DNA of 64,000 bases, from positions 93,309 through 157,308 of the forward strand of contig JACBXP010000004.1 of NCBI GenBank assembly GCA_015863185.1, read 5' to 3'. This DNA comes from Aerococcaceae bacterium DSM 111020 (GTDB lineage Bacteria; Bacillota; Bacilli; Lactobacillales; Aerococcaceae). Each line of letters opens with the position of its first letter. Within the stretch, counting starts at the first letter, position 1. The notes beneath the pieces were generated by a model. It worked only from the letters and a program-made list of their open reading frames with translations. It was not told the origin of the DNA and ran no database searches. Position numbers and translations under genes: made by a program. Of this stretch, positions 57,062 through 64,000 are shown in pieces.

Positions 57062-57697
57062 ATGTCTGAATCAAATTTATCTAATGAAATAACAAATTTA
57101 TTGAATGAACTGACAACAGAAGATAACGAATCTGCTTTGATCTCACAAGTAGATGCAGAGACCATAATTATTGAAGAAGAAACATATCTCTTGGTTGAAG
57201 ATTACCGTGAAGGGTTCGAATTAGATGCTTTTAAAGCACGCTATCAACCTTTCTTTGAAAAATTCGACTTCATTGTCGGTGATTGGGGTCACGAGCAATT
57301 ACGCTTGCGCGGTTTTTATCAAATTAATCAATCGGGTGTCCCCTATGATCAAACGATCGATTTAGTTGAAGATTATCTGTTAGAATATTGTAATTTTGGT
57401 TGTCGTTATTTTGTGCTAGGAAAGCAAGATTCAGTAGAAGAATACAAAGAACTCTATCCTAAATACGTCGATAAGATGCCTAAATTGAACCGACGGATGA
57501 AACCCAAAACTAAGACGGGTAAGAAGATTAATCCTAAAAAAGGAACGATCACCAAAAATAAAGCTCAAAAAGAAAAAAGTAAAAAAAGTCGTAAACCATT
57601 TAAGATGAAAGACGCAAACACTCAAAAAAACAAACAGAAAAAAACGAAAGCGACGAATAAACAAGCCAATTTTACTATTCGTATGAAAACACAATGA
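57062..57697 (+). CDS. yutD: YutD-like protein with basic tail (DUF1027)
   Basis: A 211-residue protein: the conserved core (about 30-140) has LVEDYREGFELDAFKARY and YDQTIDLVEDYLLEYCNFGC. From about residue 143 a very Lys-rich, low-complexity tail follows, which may bind RNA or other polyanions. Function of the family unknown. It starts four bases after yunD. Confidence 0.87.
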   Translation: MSESNLSNEITNLLNELTTEDNESALISQVDAETIIIEEETYLLVEDYREGFELDAFKARYQPFFEKFDFIVGDWGHEQLRLRGFYQINQSGVPYDQTIDLVEDYLLEYCNFGCRYFVLGKQDSVEEYKELYPKYVDKMPKLNRRMKPKTKTGKKINPKKGTITKNKAQKEKSKKSRKPFKMKDANTQKNKQKKTKATNKQANFTIRMKTQ

Positions 57698-57722
57698 TAA
57701 TAAATAAGGGAGGCAATTAGAT

Positions 57723-58496
57723 TTGAAGCAGTATCAAGGATATTTAATTGATCTTGATGGCACCACTTATTATGGTAAAAAACGTATTACGAGCGCAGAA
57801 ATATTTATCCGTTCGCTCATTCAAAAGGATGTGCCATTTCAGTTTGTAACGAATAATGCGACGCGCTCACCGGAGCAAATTGCGGCAGTATTAAATGAAT
57901 CCTATGATTTGCCCGTTACGAGTGACTATGTCTATTCTTCAGCACAGGCAATGATTGATTATCTTAAAGAACATCATGTTGACGAAAAAATCTATTGTAT
58001 TGGTGAACCCCCTTTACATACTCTGATTGAAGAATCAGGATTAACACTTGTTCAAGATACTTCAGCTGAAGTTGTGGTCCAAGCACTCAATCGTCAAGTC
58101 GATTATCAAGATTTAACCATTGCAGTGCAAGCAATATTAAATGGAGCAACATTTATTACAACGAATAAAGATCGTCTAATCCCAACAGAATCAGGTTTAC
58201 AGCCAAGCTCTGGAGCAACTACGGCTTTTATTGAATACGCGACCGGTGTCACGGCATTAACGATGGGGAAACCATTTACACCGATTGTAGAAGGTGCGAT
58301 GGATCGATTAAATTTACCTAAAGATCAGTTGTTATTAATTGGAGATAATTATCAAACAGATATTCAAGCAGGGATCAATATTGGGATGGATACATTATTA
58401 GTTCTAACTGGAGTGACAAATCCAGAAGATATCGCGACATTTCCAACGCCGCCCACTTATGTAGTGAGGGATTTATCCGAATGGAAAAATCAATGA
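57723..58496 (+). CDS. yutF: HAD-IIA family phosphatase (NagD/YutF type)
   Basis: A 257-residue haloacid-dehalogenase phosphatase: motif I DLDGTTYYG, motif II FVTNNATRSP, motif III Lys in TMGKPF and motif IV GDNYQTDIQAG. The C2A cap type points to sugar-phosphate or nucleotide monophosphate substrates. The start is TTG 57723 with AAGGGAGG upstream. The next gene overlaps its end by 16 bases. Confidence 0.9.
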   Translation: MKQYQGYLIDLDGTTYYGKKRITSAEIFIRSLIQKDVPFQFVTNNATRSPEQIAAVLNESYDLPVTSDYVYSSAQAMIDYLKEHHVDEKIYCIGEPPLHTLIEESGLTLVQDTSAEVVVQALNRQVDYQDLTIAVQAILNGATFITTNKDRLIPTESGLQPSSGATTAFIEYATGVTALTMGKPFTPIVEGAMDRLNLPKDQLLLIGDNYQTDIQAGINIGMDTLLVLTGVTNPEDIATFPTPPTYVVRDLSEWKNQ

Positions 58497-59113
58497 AAGG
58501 GCTAAAACTTGTGGGATGTTTTCTGGCGTTATTGGTTGGATTGTTTTCAATCAGTATTACTATAACAACACTCGCCTCCATTCCTGTTTATTATCTTTAT
58601 AGTCAGTTGTTTAATTTGGGCGAGAGTGTAGGGCTTACGCATCAACAATTGCAAGTCTCATACCAAAGTATTGTGCAATATTTATTACATCCCTTTACTG
58701 AAATATTAACCATTCCCTATTTTAGTAGTTCTGCTCAAGGACTTCAGCACTTTCAAGATGTGAAATTGCTGATTCAATTGAATGCACTCATCAGTGTCTT
58801 AGCTTGTGTGGGACTCCCTTGGATCGTTCGACAACTCAAAGTGGCACGTGAATATTTATTTGTGCAAGCGGGCTTTTATTTTCTATATAGTGTGCCATTG
58901 TTGTTCTTATTTATGATTTTTGTAAACTTTGAACGTATCTTTATTTTATTTCATGAAATTGTCTTTACGAATGATTATTGGCTTTTCGATCCAATATATG
59001 ATCCCATTATTACTGTTCTCCCTGAATCCTTTTTCATGCTATTGTTTATTATTGTTATTTTACTTTATGAGCTCTTTGTCTTTATTATCAGTCAATGGTA
59101 TCAGCGACGCTAA
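58481..59113 (+). CDS. DUF1461 (TIGR01906) integral membrane protein
   Basis: A 210-residue membrane protein with four clear hydrophobic segments (about 9-30, 95-113, 126-150 and 183-203) and an external loop between the first two. It matches the small DUF1461 family found next to yutD/yutF in Lactobacillales; function unknown. Its start lies inside the HAD gene. Last gene of the yunD cluster. Confidence 0.8.
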   Translation: MEKSMKGLKLVGCFLALLVGLFSISITITTLASIPVYYLYSQLFNLGESVGLTHQQLQVSYQSIVQYLLHPFTEILTIPYFSSSAQGLQHFQDVKLLIQLNALISVLACVGLPWIVRQLKVAREYLFVQAGFYFLYSVPLLFLFMIFVNFERIFILFHEIVFTNDYWLFDPIYDPIITVLPESFFMLLFIIVILLYELFVFIISQWYQRR

Positions 59114-59116
59114 AGC

Positions 59117-59158
59117 AAAAAAGACCATCTTGCCTTTATCAGGGGAGATGGTCTTTTT
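59117..59158. terminator. Bidirectional terminator
   Basis: AAAAAGACCATCT (59118-59130) pairs perfectly with AGATGGTCTTTTT (59146-59158), between the convergent DUF1461 and pgpA-like genes. Confidence 0.9.
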
Positions 59159-59168
59159 GATAGATGTC

Positions 59169-59726
59169 TTAATGCTTTCCTTGATAGGAAGTTTCCGGTT
59201 TAGGATTTTGATTGATATTATCATGTGTGGGTTGACTGTGAGCAATACGACTGGCAGCAGCTGCTGCTAAAGCACCCACAATATCATCAATAAATGTATT
59301 ACATTGTTCAGATTTTTCGTTATTTAATTTCCCGATAATTCCAGGTTTTAATTTATCAACATAACCGAAATTCGTTAATCCAATCGATCCATAGACATTC
59401 ACAATTGATAAAACTAATATTTCGTCAATTCCGTATAATCCTTCGTCACGCATTAATAAATCGGAGAGAACATCTGAAAATGCACCAGTTTCTGCCGCAA
59501 TATCGATTTCGATTCCTGTAATGATGGCATTTTGAACTTCTCTTTTTTGAATGACTTTTTTGACATTTTCGATACAATATTCCATCGTTAAATCATCAAC
59601 ATAATTTTTTTGTAGATCATATACGATAGAAGCTATGTCTTCTATCTTGACACCTCTCTGTTTAAGTAATTGGGTCGCGTGATCTTGTAATATACTTTCT
59701 TTAATTAATTTTTCTTGAGCTGACAT
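59169..59726 (-). CDS. Phosphatidylglycerophosphatase A-like protein (YutG)
   Basis: A 185-residue soluble member of the PgpA family: GIEIDIAAETG, LTNFGYVDKLKPGIIGKL and FIDDIVGALAAA are its marks. PgpA proteins dephosphorylate phosphatidylglycerol phosphate, but the soluble YutG group has no confirmed role. It starts 18 bases after the ferredoxin-NADP reductase gene, in the leftward yuiD-FNR-pgpA unit. Confidence 0.82.
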   Translation of the reverse strand: MSAQEKLIKESILQDHATQLLKQRGVKIEDIASIVYDLQKNYVDDLTMEYCIENVKKVIQKREVQNAIITGIEIDIAAETGAFSDVLSDLLMRDEGLYGIDEILVLSIVNVYGSIGLTNFGYVDKLKPGIIGKLNNEKSEQCNTFIDDIVGALAAAAASRIAHSQPTHDNINQNPKPETSYQGKH

Positions 59727-59744
59727 AATATCTCCTTCAATAAT

Positions 59745-60749
59745 TTATAATTTTGTACTATGAACAGGGGCGATATTGGCATCTGGGTCAATGGCAAGCA
59801 ATGCTCCATTGACTGCTTGAGGAGCTTCGCCAAATCCTGTAGCAATCAGTTTGACTTTCCCTGGATAATAACAACTATCCCCAATCGCAAAGATTCCTGG
59901 GCGACTCGTCTCATAATGGAGGGGGGTCACTTGGAAAGCGCCACGTTCCATTGCCAAGTCCCAGTGACGCATGGAACCGAAATTAGAAATAAAACCATAG
60001 CTAACAATTAACTCATCAATTGCAATCACTTGGGTAACTGTGTCACGATTTTTTTGAATGGTCATGCTGGTTACTTGCCCATCTTGTCCTTGGATGGATG
60101 CTGGTAAATAGGGTGTCAACACTTCCACCGAGGACTTTTCTAATTGACGAATCGATTGTTCATGCGCACGGAATTGAGGACGTCGATGCATTAAATATAC
60201 TTTATCTGCAATGGTTTCAAGGGCAAGCGCCCAATCAATCGCAGAATCCCCCCCGCCGCAGACCATGACTGTTTTATGGACGAATTGTTGTAATGAAGGA
60301 ATGACATAATGTAAACTTTTTCCTTCATAAAGCGGGGCTTCCGGTAATTGCAAGCGACGAGGACTGAATGCGCCATTGCCGGCAGCAATAATAATCGTGC
60401 GCGTATAATGTGTTTGTTTAGGTGTAGTCAATTTATAATAGCGTTGCCTCAGCTCATCGAAACATTCTTCAATCGTTTGCGCTTCCTCTCCAGTAATAAT
60501 CGTGGGGTGGTGAATTTCTGCTTGAATGAGTAAATTCTCACTCAGTTGCGCTCCTGTAATCCCTGGCTGACCGGGGATATCGTAGATTCGTTTTTCAGCA
60601 AATAGATGCGCTGGTTGGCCACCAATTTCTTCCAAGCTTTCAATTAATTTAACTTTGCTTTCTCGTAAGCTGGCATAATAAGTGGCGAAGAGTCCAACAG
60701 GTCCACCACCTATGATGGTAATATCGTACATCATTTCTTCAATATGCAT
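59745..60749 (-). CDS. Ferredoxin/flavodoxin--NADP+ reductase (YumC type)
   Basis: A 334-residue thioredoxin-reductase-fold flavoenzyme with FAD motif GGGPVGLFATYYA, NADP motif GGGDSAIDWAL and FAIGDSCYYPGK. The CxxC redox pair of thioredoxin reductase is missing, which places it in the ferredoxin-NADP reductase group. ATG 60749 follows AGAAGGAG on the minus strand. It lies 15 bases after yuiD. Confidence 0.9.
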   Translation of the reverse strand: MHIEEMMYDITIIGGGPVGLFATYYASLRESKVKLIESLEEIGGQPAHLFAEKRIYDIPGQPGITGAQLSENLLIQAEIHHPTIITGEEAQTIEECFDELRQRYYKLTTPKQTHYTRTIIIAAGNGAFSPRRLQLPEAPLYEGKSLHYVIPSLQQFVHKTVMVCGGGDSAIDWALALETIADKVYLMHRRPQFRAHEQSIRQLEKSSVEVLTPYLPASIQGQDGQVTSMTIQKNRDTVTQVIAIDELIVSYGFISNFGSMRHWDLAMERGAFQVTPLHYETSRPGIFAIGDSCYYPGKVKLIATGFGEAPQAVNGALLAIDPDANIAPVHSTKL

Positions 60750-60764
60750 AGTGACTCCTTCTAA

Positions 60765-61277
60765 TTATTTAAAGACAATAAAATTAAAAAAGACCGCAAC
60801 AAGCATTCCTGTCAGGACACCCATAATGACTTCACTTGGCTTATGTCCTAAATATTTTTTCACAATCATCCGCTCATATTCTCTGAGATCCGTATCTAAG
60901 ATGATCGGATTAATATCCGCATCAGCTTGGCTATGTTTAAAGGATATTTGTTTATTATGTGTTTGAATATAGTGCTTTACTAGTTCATCTAAAACAAGAC
61001 CTTGTTCTCCGCTTTGGCGACGCACCCCCATGGAATCAAACATAACGATAACACCAAAGACTGTGGCAATCGCTACATAGGGAGAACTGAATCCATAGTT
61101 GAAAATCAAAGAAGAAATCAAGCTGCTGACTGCCGCTGAATGCGAACTTGGCATCCCGCCGGTCGAGGTGATGATATTAATTTGTGCACTCTTGCGATTA
61201 AATAAATACGCAATGGGAAGTTTAATGACTTGCGTAAAGATAATCGCAGCGAGGGATGTAAACAGAACTTGATTCAT
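60765..61277 (-). CDS. yuiD: Divergent PAP2-family membrane protein (YuiD/DUF212)
   Basis: A 170-residue membrane protein with the acid-phosphatase-like GGMPSSHSA and VMFDSMGVRRQSG motifs. Its enzymatic role is not shown. The frame is open 21 codons further upstream, but the ATG at 61277 follows AAAGGAGA and gives the usual MNQVLFTSL start. It is the first gene of a leftward unit with a YumC-type reductase and a PgpA-like protein. Confidence 0.85.
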   Translation of the reverse strand: MNQVLFTSLAAIIFTQVIKLPIAYLFNRKSAQINIITSTGGMPSSHSAAVSSLISSLIFNYGFSSPYVAIATVFGVIVMFDSMGVRRQSGEQGLVLDELVKHYIQTHNKQISFKHSQADADINPIILDTDLREYERMIVKKYLGHKPSEVIMGVLTGMLVAVFFNFIVFK

Positions 61278-61355
61278 AAGATTCTCCTTTGGTACAAAAT
61301 AATTATTACACAGTATCAATAATAACAAAAAACCCCACATAATGATATTAAGTAT

Positions 61356-61383
61356 TTGTTAAAACATGAATAAATGATAGAAT
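61356..61383 (+). promoter_or_regulatory. Promoter of the cyclophilin gene
   Basis: TTGTTA (61356-61361), a 16-base spacer and TAGAAT (61378-61383), 30 bases before the start codon. Confidence 0.6.
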
Positions 61384-61412
61384 ATATATAACATATAAGA
61401 AAGGAGTTTGAA

Positions 61413-62000
61413 ATGACAGAATATAAACAACTAGGATTGACACAGCAAGATACAAAAGTCACATTACATACGAATAAAGGGGATATTGCCTTAGCGCTTT
61501 TTGAAGAGGAAGCCCCTTTAGCAGTTAAGAATTTCATTGAACTGGCAGAGAAAGGATATTATGACGGTGTTATTTTCCACCGCGTCATTAAAGATTTTAT
61601 GATTCAAGGAGGCGATCCTTCCGGTACAGGAATGGGTGGCGAGAGTATCTATGGTGAATCTTTCGCCGATGAATTCTCACCAGAATTGTTCAATCTTTAC
61701 GGAGCTTTATCAATGGCTAATGCAGGACCGAATACAAATGGAAGCCAATTCTTCATTGTGACAGCAAAAGAAGTACCGGCTCAAATGATGGACCAAATGG
61801 CGCCTGCAGGCTATCCTGAACCGATTATTGAAGCATACCGTGAGAATGGTGGAACACCGTGGTTAGATCATCGTCATACAGTGTTTGGTCACGTTGTTTC
61901 TGGTATGGAAACAGTCGAAGCCATCCAAGAAGTATCTGTGAATGCTAGTGATAAACCAACCGAAGATGTAGTGATTGAATCAATCACTGTGAACGCATAG
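61413..62000 (+). CDS. Peptidyl-prolyl isomerase, cyclophilin type
   Basis: A 195-residue cytosolic cyclophilin that speeds proline isomerisation in folding proteins. Motifs are [37 protein letters not shown] and [12 protein letters not shown]. No signal peptide. ATG 61413 follows AAGAAAGGAG. Confidence 0.93.
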   Translation: MTEYKQLGLTQQDTKVTLHTNKGDIALALFEEEAPLAVKNFIELAEKGYYDGVIFHRVIKDFMIQGGDPSGTGMGGESIYGESFADEFSPELFNLYGALSMANAGPNTNGSQFFIVTAKEVPAQMMDQMAPAGYPEPIIEAYRENGGTPWLDHRHTVFGHVVSGMETVEAIQEVSVNASDKPTEDVVIESITVNA

Positions 62001-62016
62001 TATATTAGGAATAAGA

Positions 62017-62418
62017 ATGACTTCACAAAAACAATATCAGATTGGCGATGTTGTCGAAGGGACCGTTTCTGGTATTCAACATTATGGTGTGTTTGTTCAA
62101 CTTGATAGTTACACGCAAGGTTTGATTCATATATCCGAGTGTAAACATGGTTATGTTACGGATATTAATCAGTTTGTCCAATTGGGAGAAACGCTTCGGG
62201 TGATGGTTATTGATGTGGATGAATACACTCATAAGATTAGTTTATCATTGCGTGCCTTGGAACAAACAAATGTCCCACCTTATCCTGCGAAGATAAAATA
62301 TCGTAGACGGAAGCATCAACCGAAAATCGGATTTAAACCCCTCGAGCAAGCTCTACCAAAAATGGTTAGACAAGGATTAGATGAAATCGAATATGATGAA
62401 TACCATATACCAACCTAA
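62017..62418 (+). CDS. S1-domain RNA-binding protein (CvfD/GSP13-like)
   Basis: A 133-residue protein: an S1 RNA-binding domain in the first ~75 residues (GDVVEGTVSGI, YGVFVQLD, GLIHISE, KISLSLRALE) and a basic tail. Small single-S1 proteins of this group act as post-transcriptional regulators in streptococci and as general stress protein 13 in Bacillus. It lies between the cyclophilin gene and pgi, 16 and 12 bases from its neighbours, probably in one transcript. Confidence 0.87.
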   Translation: MTSQKQYQIGDVVEGTVSGIQHYGVFVQLDSYTQGLIHISECKHGYVTDINQFVQLGETLRVMVIDVDEYTHKISLSLRALEQTNVPPYPAKIKYRRRKHQPKIGFKPLEQALPKMVRQGLDEIEYDEYHIPT

Positions 62419-62430
62419 TAGGAGGATAGT

Positions 62431-63777
62431 ATGACTAAATTAACATTTGATTATAAAAAAGCTGCCCCGTTTTTCCAAGAGCATGAATTAGATTATCTAG
62501 CACCTTATGTAGAATTAGCAGATCAACAACTAAGATCAGGGACAGGTGCTGGTAGTGACTTCACAGATTGGGTAACATGGCCAGAAGATTATGATAAAGA
62601 AGAATATGATCGTATCAAACAAGCTGCTGAAAAAATCCGCCGTGATTCAGACGTATTGGTGGTTATTGGGATCGGTGGCTCATATTTAGGTGCCCGGGCT
62701 GCGATTGAATTTCTGAATGGTTCATTCTACAGTCGTCATGCGGGGGAAAAAGGTAATCCTTTAGTAGTATTTGCCGGCAATAGCATTAGTTCTACTTATT
62801 TACATGAATTAATTGAAATGATCGGCGATCGTGATTTCTCTATTAATATGATCTCTAAATCTGGAACAACAACTGAACCAGCTATTGCATTTAGAGTCTT
62901 AAAAGAATTATTAATTGAGAAATATGGAGAAGCAGAAGCAACCACACGTATTTACGCTACTACAGACAAAGAAAAAGGTGCACTAAAATCAGAAGCCAAT
63001 GAAATGGGGTATGAAACATTTACCATTCCAGATGGTATTGGTGGACGCTTTACCGTATTAACGGCGGTTGGATTATTGCCAATTGCTGTTGCAGGTAATG
63101 ATATTGATGCGCTTATGGCAGGTGCGCGTAGCGCAATGGAAGCCTATAGTAATCCAAAATTATCAGAAAATCCAGCCTATCAATATGCTGCGCTTCGTAA
63201 TATCTTACACCGTAAAGGAAAAGATATCGAGATTTTGGTCAACTATGAGCCAGCTATGGCTTACTTCTCTGAGTGGTGGAAACAATTGTTTGGAGAATCA
63301 GAAGGAAAGGACCAAAAAGGTATTTACCCAGCAAGTGCAAACTTCTCAACCGATTTACACTCAATTGGACAAACCATTCAAGATGGAAAACGAAACATCT
63401 TTAATACGGTCGTAAAAGTAGAAAATCCTCGCTATAATTTAGAGATTCCTTCATTAGAAGAAGATCTCGATGGATTGAAATATCTTGAAGGAAAAACTAT
63501 CGATTATGTTAATACGCAAGCATATAATGGAACGCTATTAGCGCATACAGATGGTAATGTACCAAATTTATTAATCAATATTGATGCGCTTGATGAAACA
63601 TCTTTAGGAGAATTGATCTATTTCTTCGAGATTGCTGTTGCAATCTCAGGTTACTTAAATGGTGTTAATCCATTTGACCAACCAGGAGTAGAAGATTATA
63701 AACGTAATATGTTTGCTTTATTAGGTAAACCTGGTTATGAGGAGTTATCTGAAGAGTTAAATCGTCGTCTCGATTAA
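62431..63777 (+). CDS. pgi: Glucose-6-phosphate isomerase
   Basis: The glycolytic enzyme converting glucose-6-phosphate to fructose-6-phosphate. Its 448 residues are the normal length for Firmicutes. Substrate motifs are [37 protein letters not shown] and the late [27 protein letters not shown] follows AGGAGGA; a strong terminator follows the gene. Confidence 0.95.
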   Translation: MTKLTFDYKKAAPFFQEHELDYLAPYVELADQQLRSGTGAGSDFTDWVTWPEDYDKEEYDRIKQAAEKIRRDSDVLVVIGIGGSYLGARAAIEFLNGSFYSRHAGEKGNPLVVFAGNSISSTYLHELIEMIGDRDFSINMISKSGTTTEPAIAFRVLKELLIEKYGEAEATTRIYATTDKEKGALKSEANEMGYETFTIPDGIGGRFTVLTAVGLLPIAVAGNDIDALMAGARSAMEAYSNPKLSENPAYQYAALRNILHRKGKDIEILVNYEPAMAYFSEWWKQLFGESEGKDQKGIYPASANFSTDLHSIGQTIQDGKRNIFNTVVKVENPRYNLEIPSLEEDLDGLKYLEGKTIDYVNTQAYNGTLLAHTDGNVPNLLINIDALDETSLGELIYFFEIAVAISGYLNGVNPFDQPGVEDYKRNMFALLGKPGYEELSEELNRRLD

Positions 63778-63805
63778 TTTAAAGTAAATTAACATATTAT
63801 AATAG

Positions 63806-63837
63806 AAACAGCTCTCAATAATAAGAGAGCTGTTTTT
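63806..63837 (+). terminator. Terminator of pgi
   Basis: Perfect 11-base stem AAACAGCTCTC/GAGAGCTGTTT (63806-63816 with 63825-63835), eight-base loop, then a T run. Confidence 0.95.
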
Positions 63838-63849
63838 TATTAAAAAATG

Positions 63850-63879
63850 TTGACTTTTTAATTTCACCCATGGTATATT
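63850..63879 (+). promoter_or_regulatory. Strong promoter P1 reading out of the window
   Basis: TTGACT (63850-63855), an 18-base spacer and TATATT (63874-63879). First of two similar tandem promoters; the downstream gene is outside the window. Confidence 0.6.
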
Positions 63880-63906
63880 ATTACTTGTCGCCAAGAGGCC
63901 GTCATA

Positions 63907-63927
63907 TTTTTGAAATAATTTCAAAAA
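63907..63927. repeat. Perfect palindrome between the tandem promoters
   Basis: Arms TTTTTGAAAT (63907-63916) and ATTTCAAAAA (63918-63927) around a single A, ending four bases before the -35 box of P2. It could be an operator, or simply AT-rich UP-element sequence. Confidence 0.45.
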
Positions 63928-63931
63928 GTGC

Positions 63932-63961
63932 TTGACAACTTTGAGACGGTGATGTTATATT
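63932..63961 (+). promoter_or_regulatory. Strong promoter P2 reading out of the window
   Basis: A perfect TTGACA (63932-63937), an 18-base spacer and TATATT (63956-63961). Tandem strong promoters after a terminator with no start codon in the next 39 bases suggest an rRNA or tRNA operon to the right; this is inference. Confidence 0.65.
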
Positions 63962-64000
63962 AGATAACGTTGCGCTAGCGACCCACCGAAACAGGAAAGA

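Overview
The window is chromosomal DNA of a low-GC Gram-positive bacterium of the order Lactobacillales. An Aerococcaceae-like organism (Facklamia/Aerococcus group) is my best guess; family and genus are inference only. The grounds are a FabK-type fatty-acid operon, a four-gene PDH operon, LPXTG surface proteins, a group II ECF transporter, ComEA/ComEC, and the gene order UPF0223-suhB-typA-ftsW-ylbG-rsmD-coaD. I see no CRISPR array, insertion sequence, prophage or tRNA gene.

Layout: 3-7206 is the 3' part of a fatty-acid synthesis operon (fabK end, fabD, fabG, fabF, accB, fabZ, accC, accD, accA) closed by a terminator. An ion permease follows (7375-8496). A gene-free regulatory stretch precedes pdhABCD (9140-14378). 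At 14.7-19.3 kb is a decayed collagen-like LPXTG adhesin (ATA in place of its start, two frameshifts, one internal TGA), then a small LPETG protein that also lacks ATG.

19.4-28.4 kb is the most interesting part, a flavin-based extracytosolic electron-transfer locus. It holds an EetB-like membrane protein, a bis-heme ferric-reductase-like NAD(P)H oxidoreductase, a protein with four FMN-attachment domains, an EetA-like NusG-II protein, an ApbE lipoprotein (FMN transferase), an EcfA1-EcfA2-EcfT trio and a twin-domain PplA-like protein. Inside this locus there is no Ndh2 and no demethylmenaquinone gene. The visible parts suggest that electrons go from NAD(P)H through FAD and two hemes directly to covalently bound FMN outside the cell. 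Flavin would be supplied through the ECF system and attached by ApbE.

28.8-34.9 kb is the atpBEFHAGDC operon, in which the delta subunit lacks its N-terminal domain. Next come a cupin, a possible 13-codon leader peptide, a flavin monooxygenase/FMN reductase pair and FetAB (leftward). 38.9-45.3 kb is the conserved housekeeping block with sodA inserted. 45.7-48.5 kb is a polar amino-acid ABC transporter, and 48.7-51.7 kb is comEA-comEC. 51.8-63.8 kb holds a MarR regulator, a deacetylase lipoprotein, an alpha/beta hydrolase, DegV, the yunD-yutD-yutF cluster, leftward yuiD-FNR-pgpA, a cyclophilin, an S1 protein and pgi. The right edge carries two strong tandem promoters reading out of the window, probably toward an rRNA or tRNA operon.
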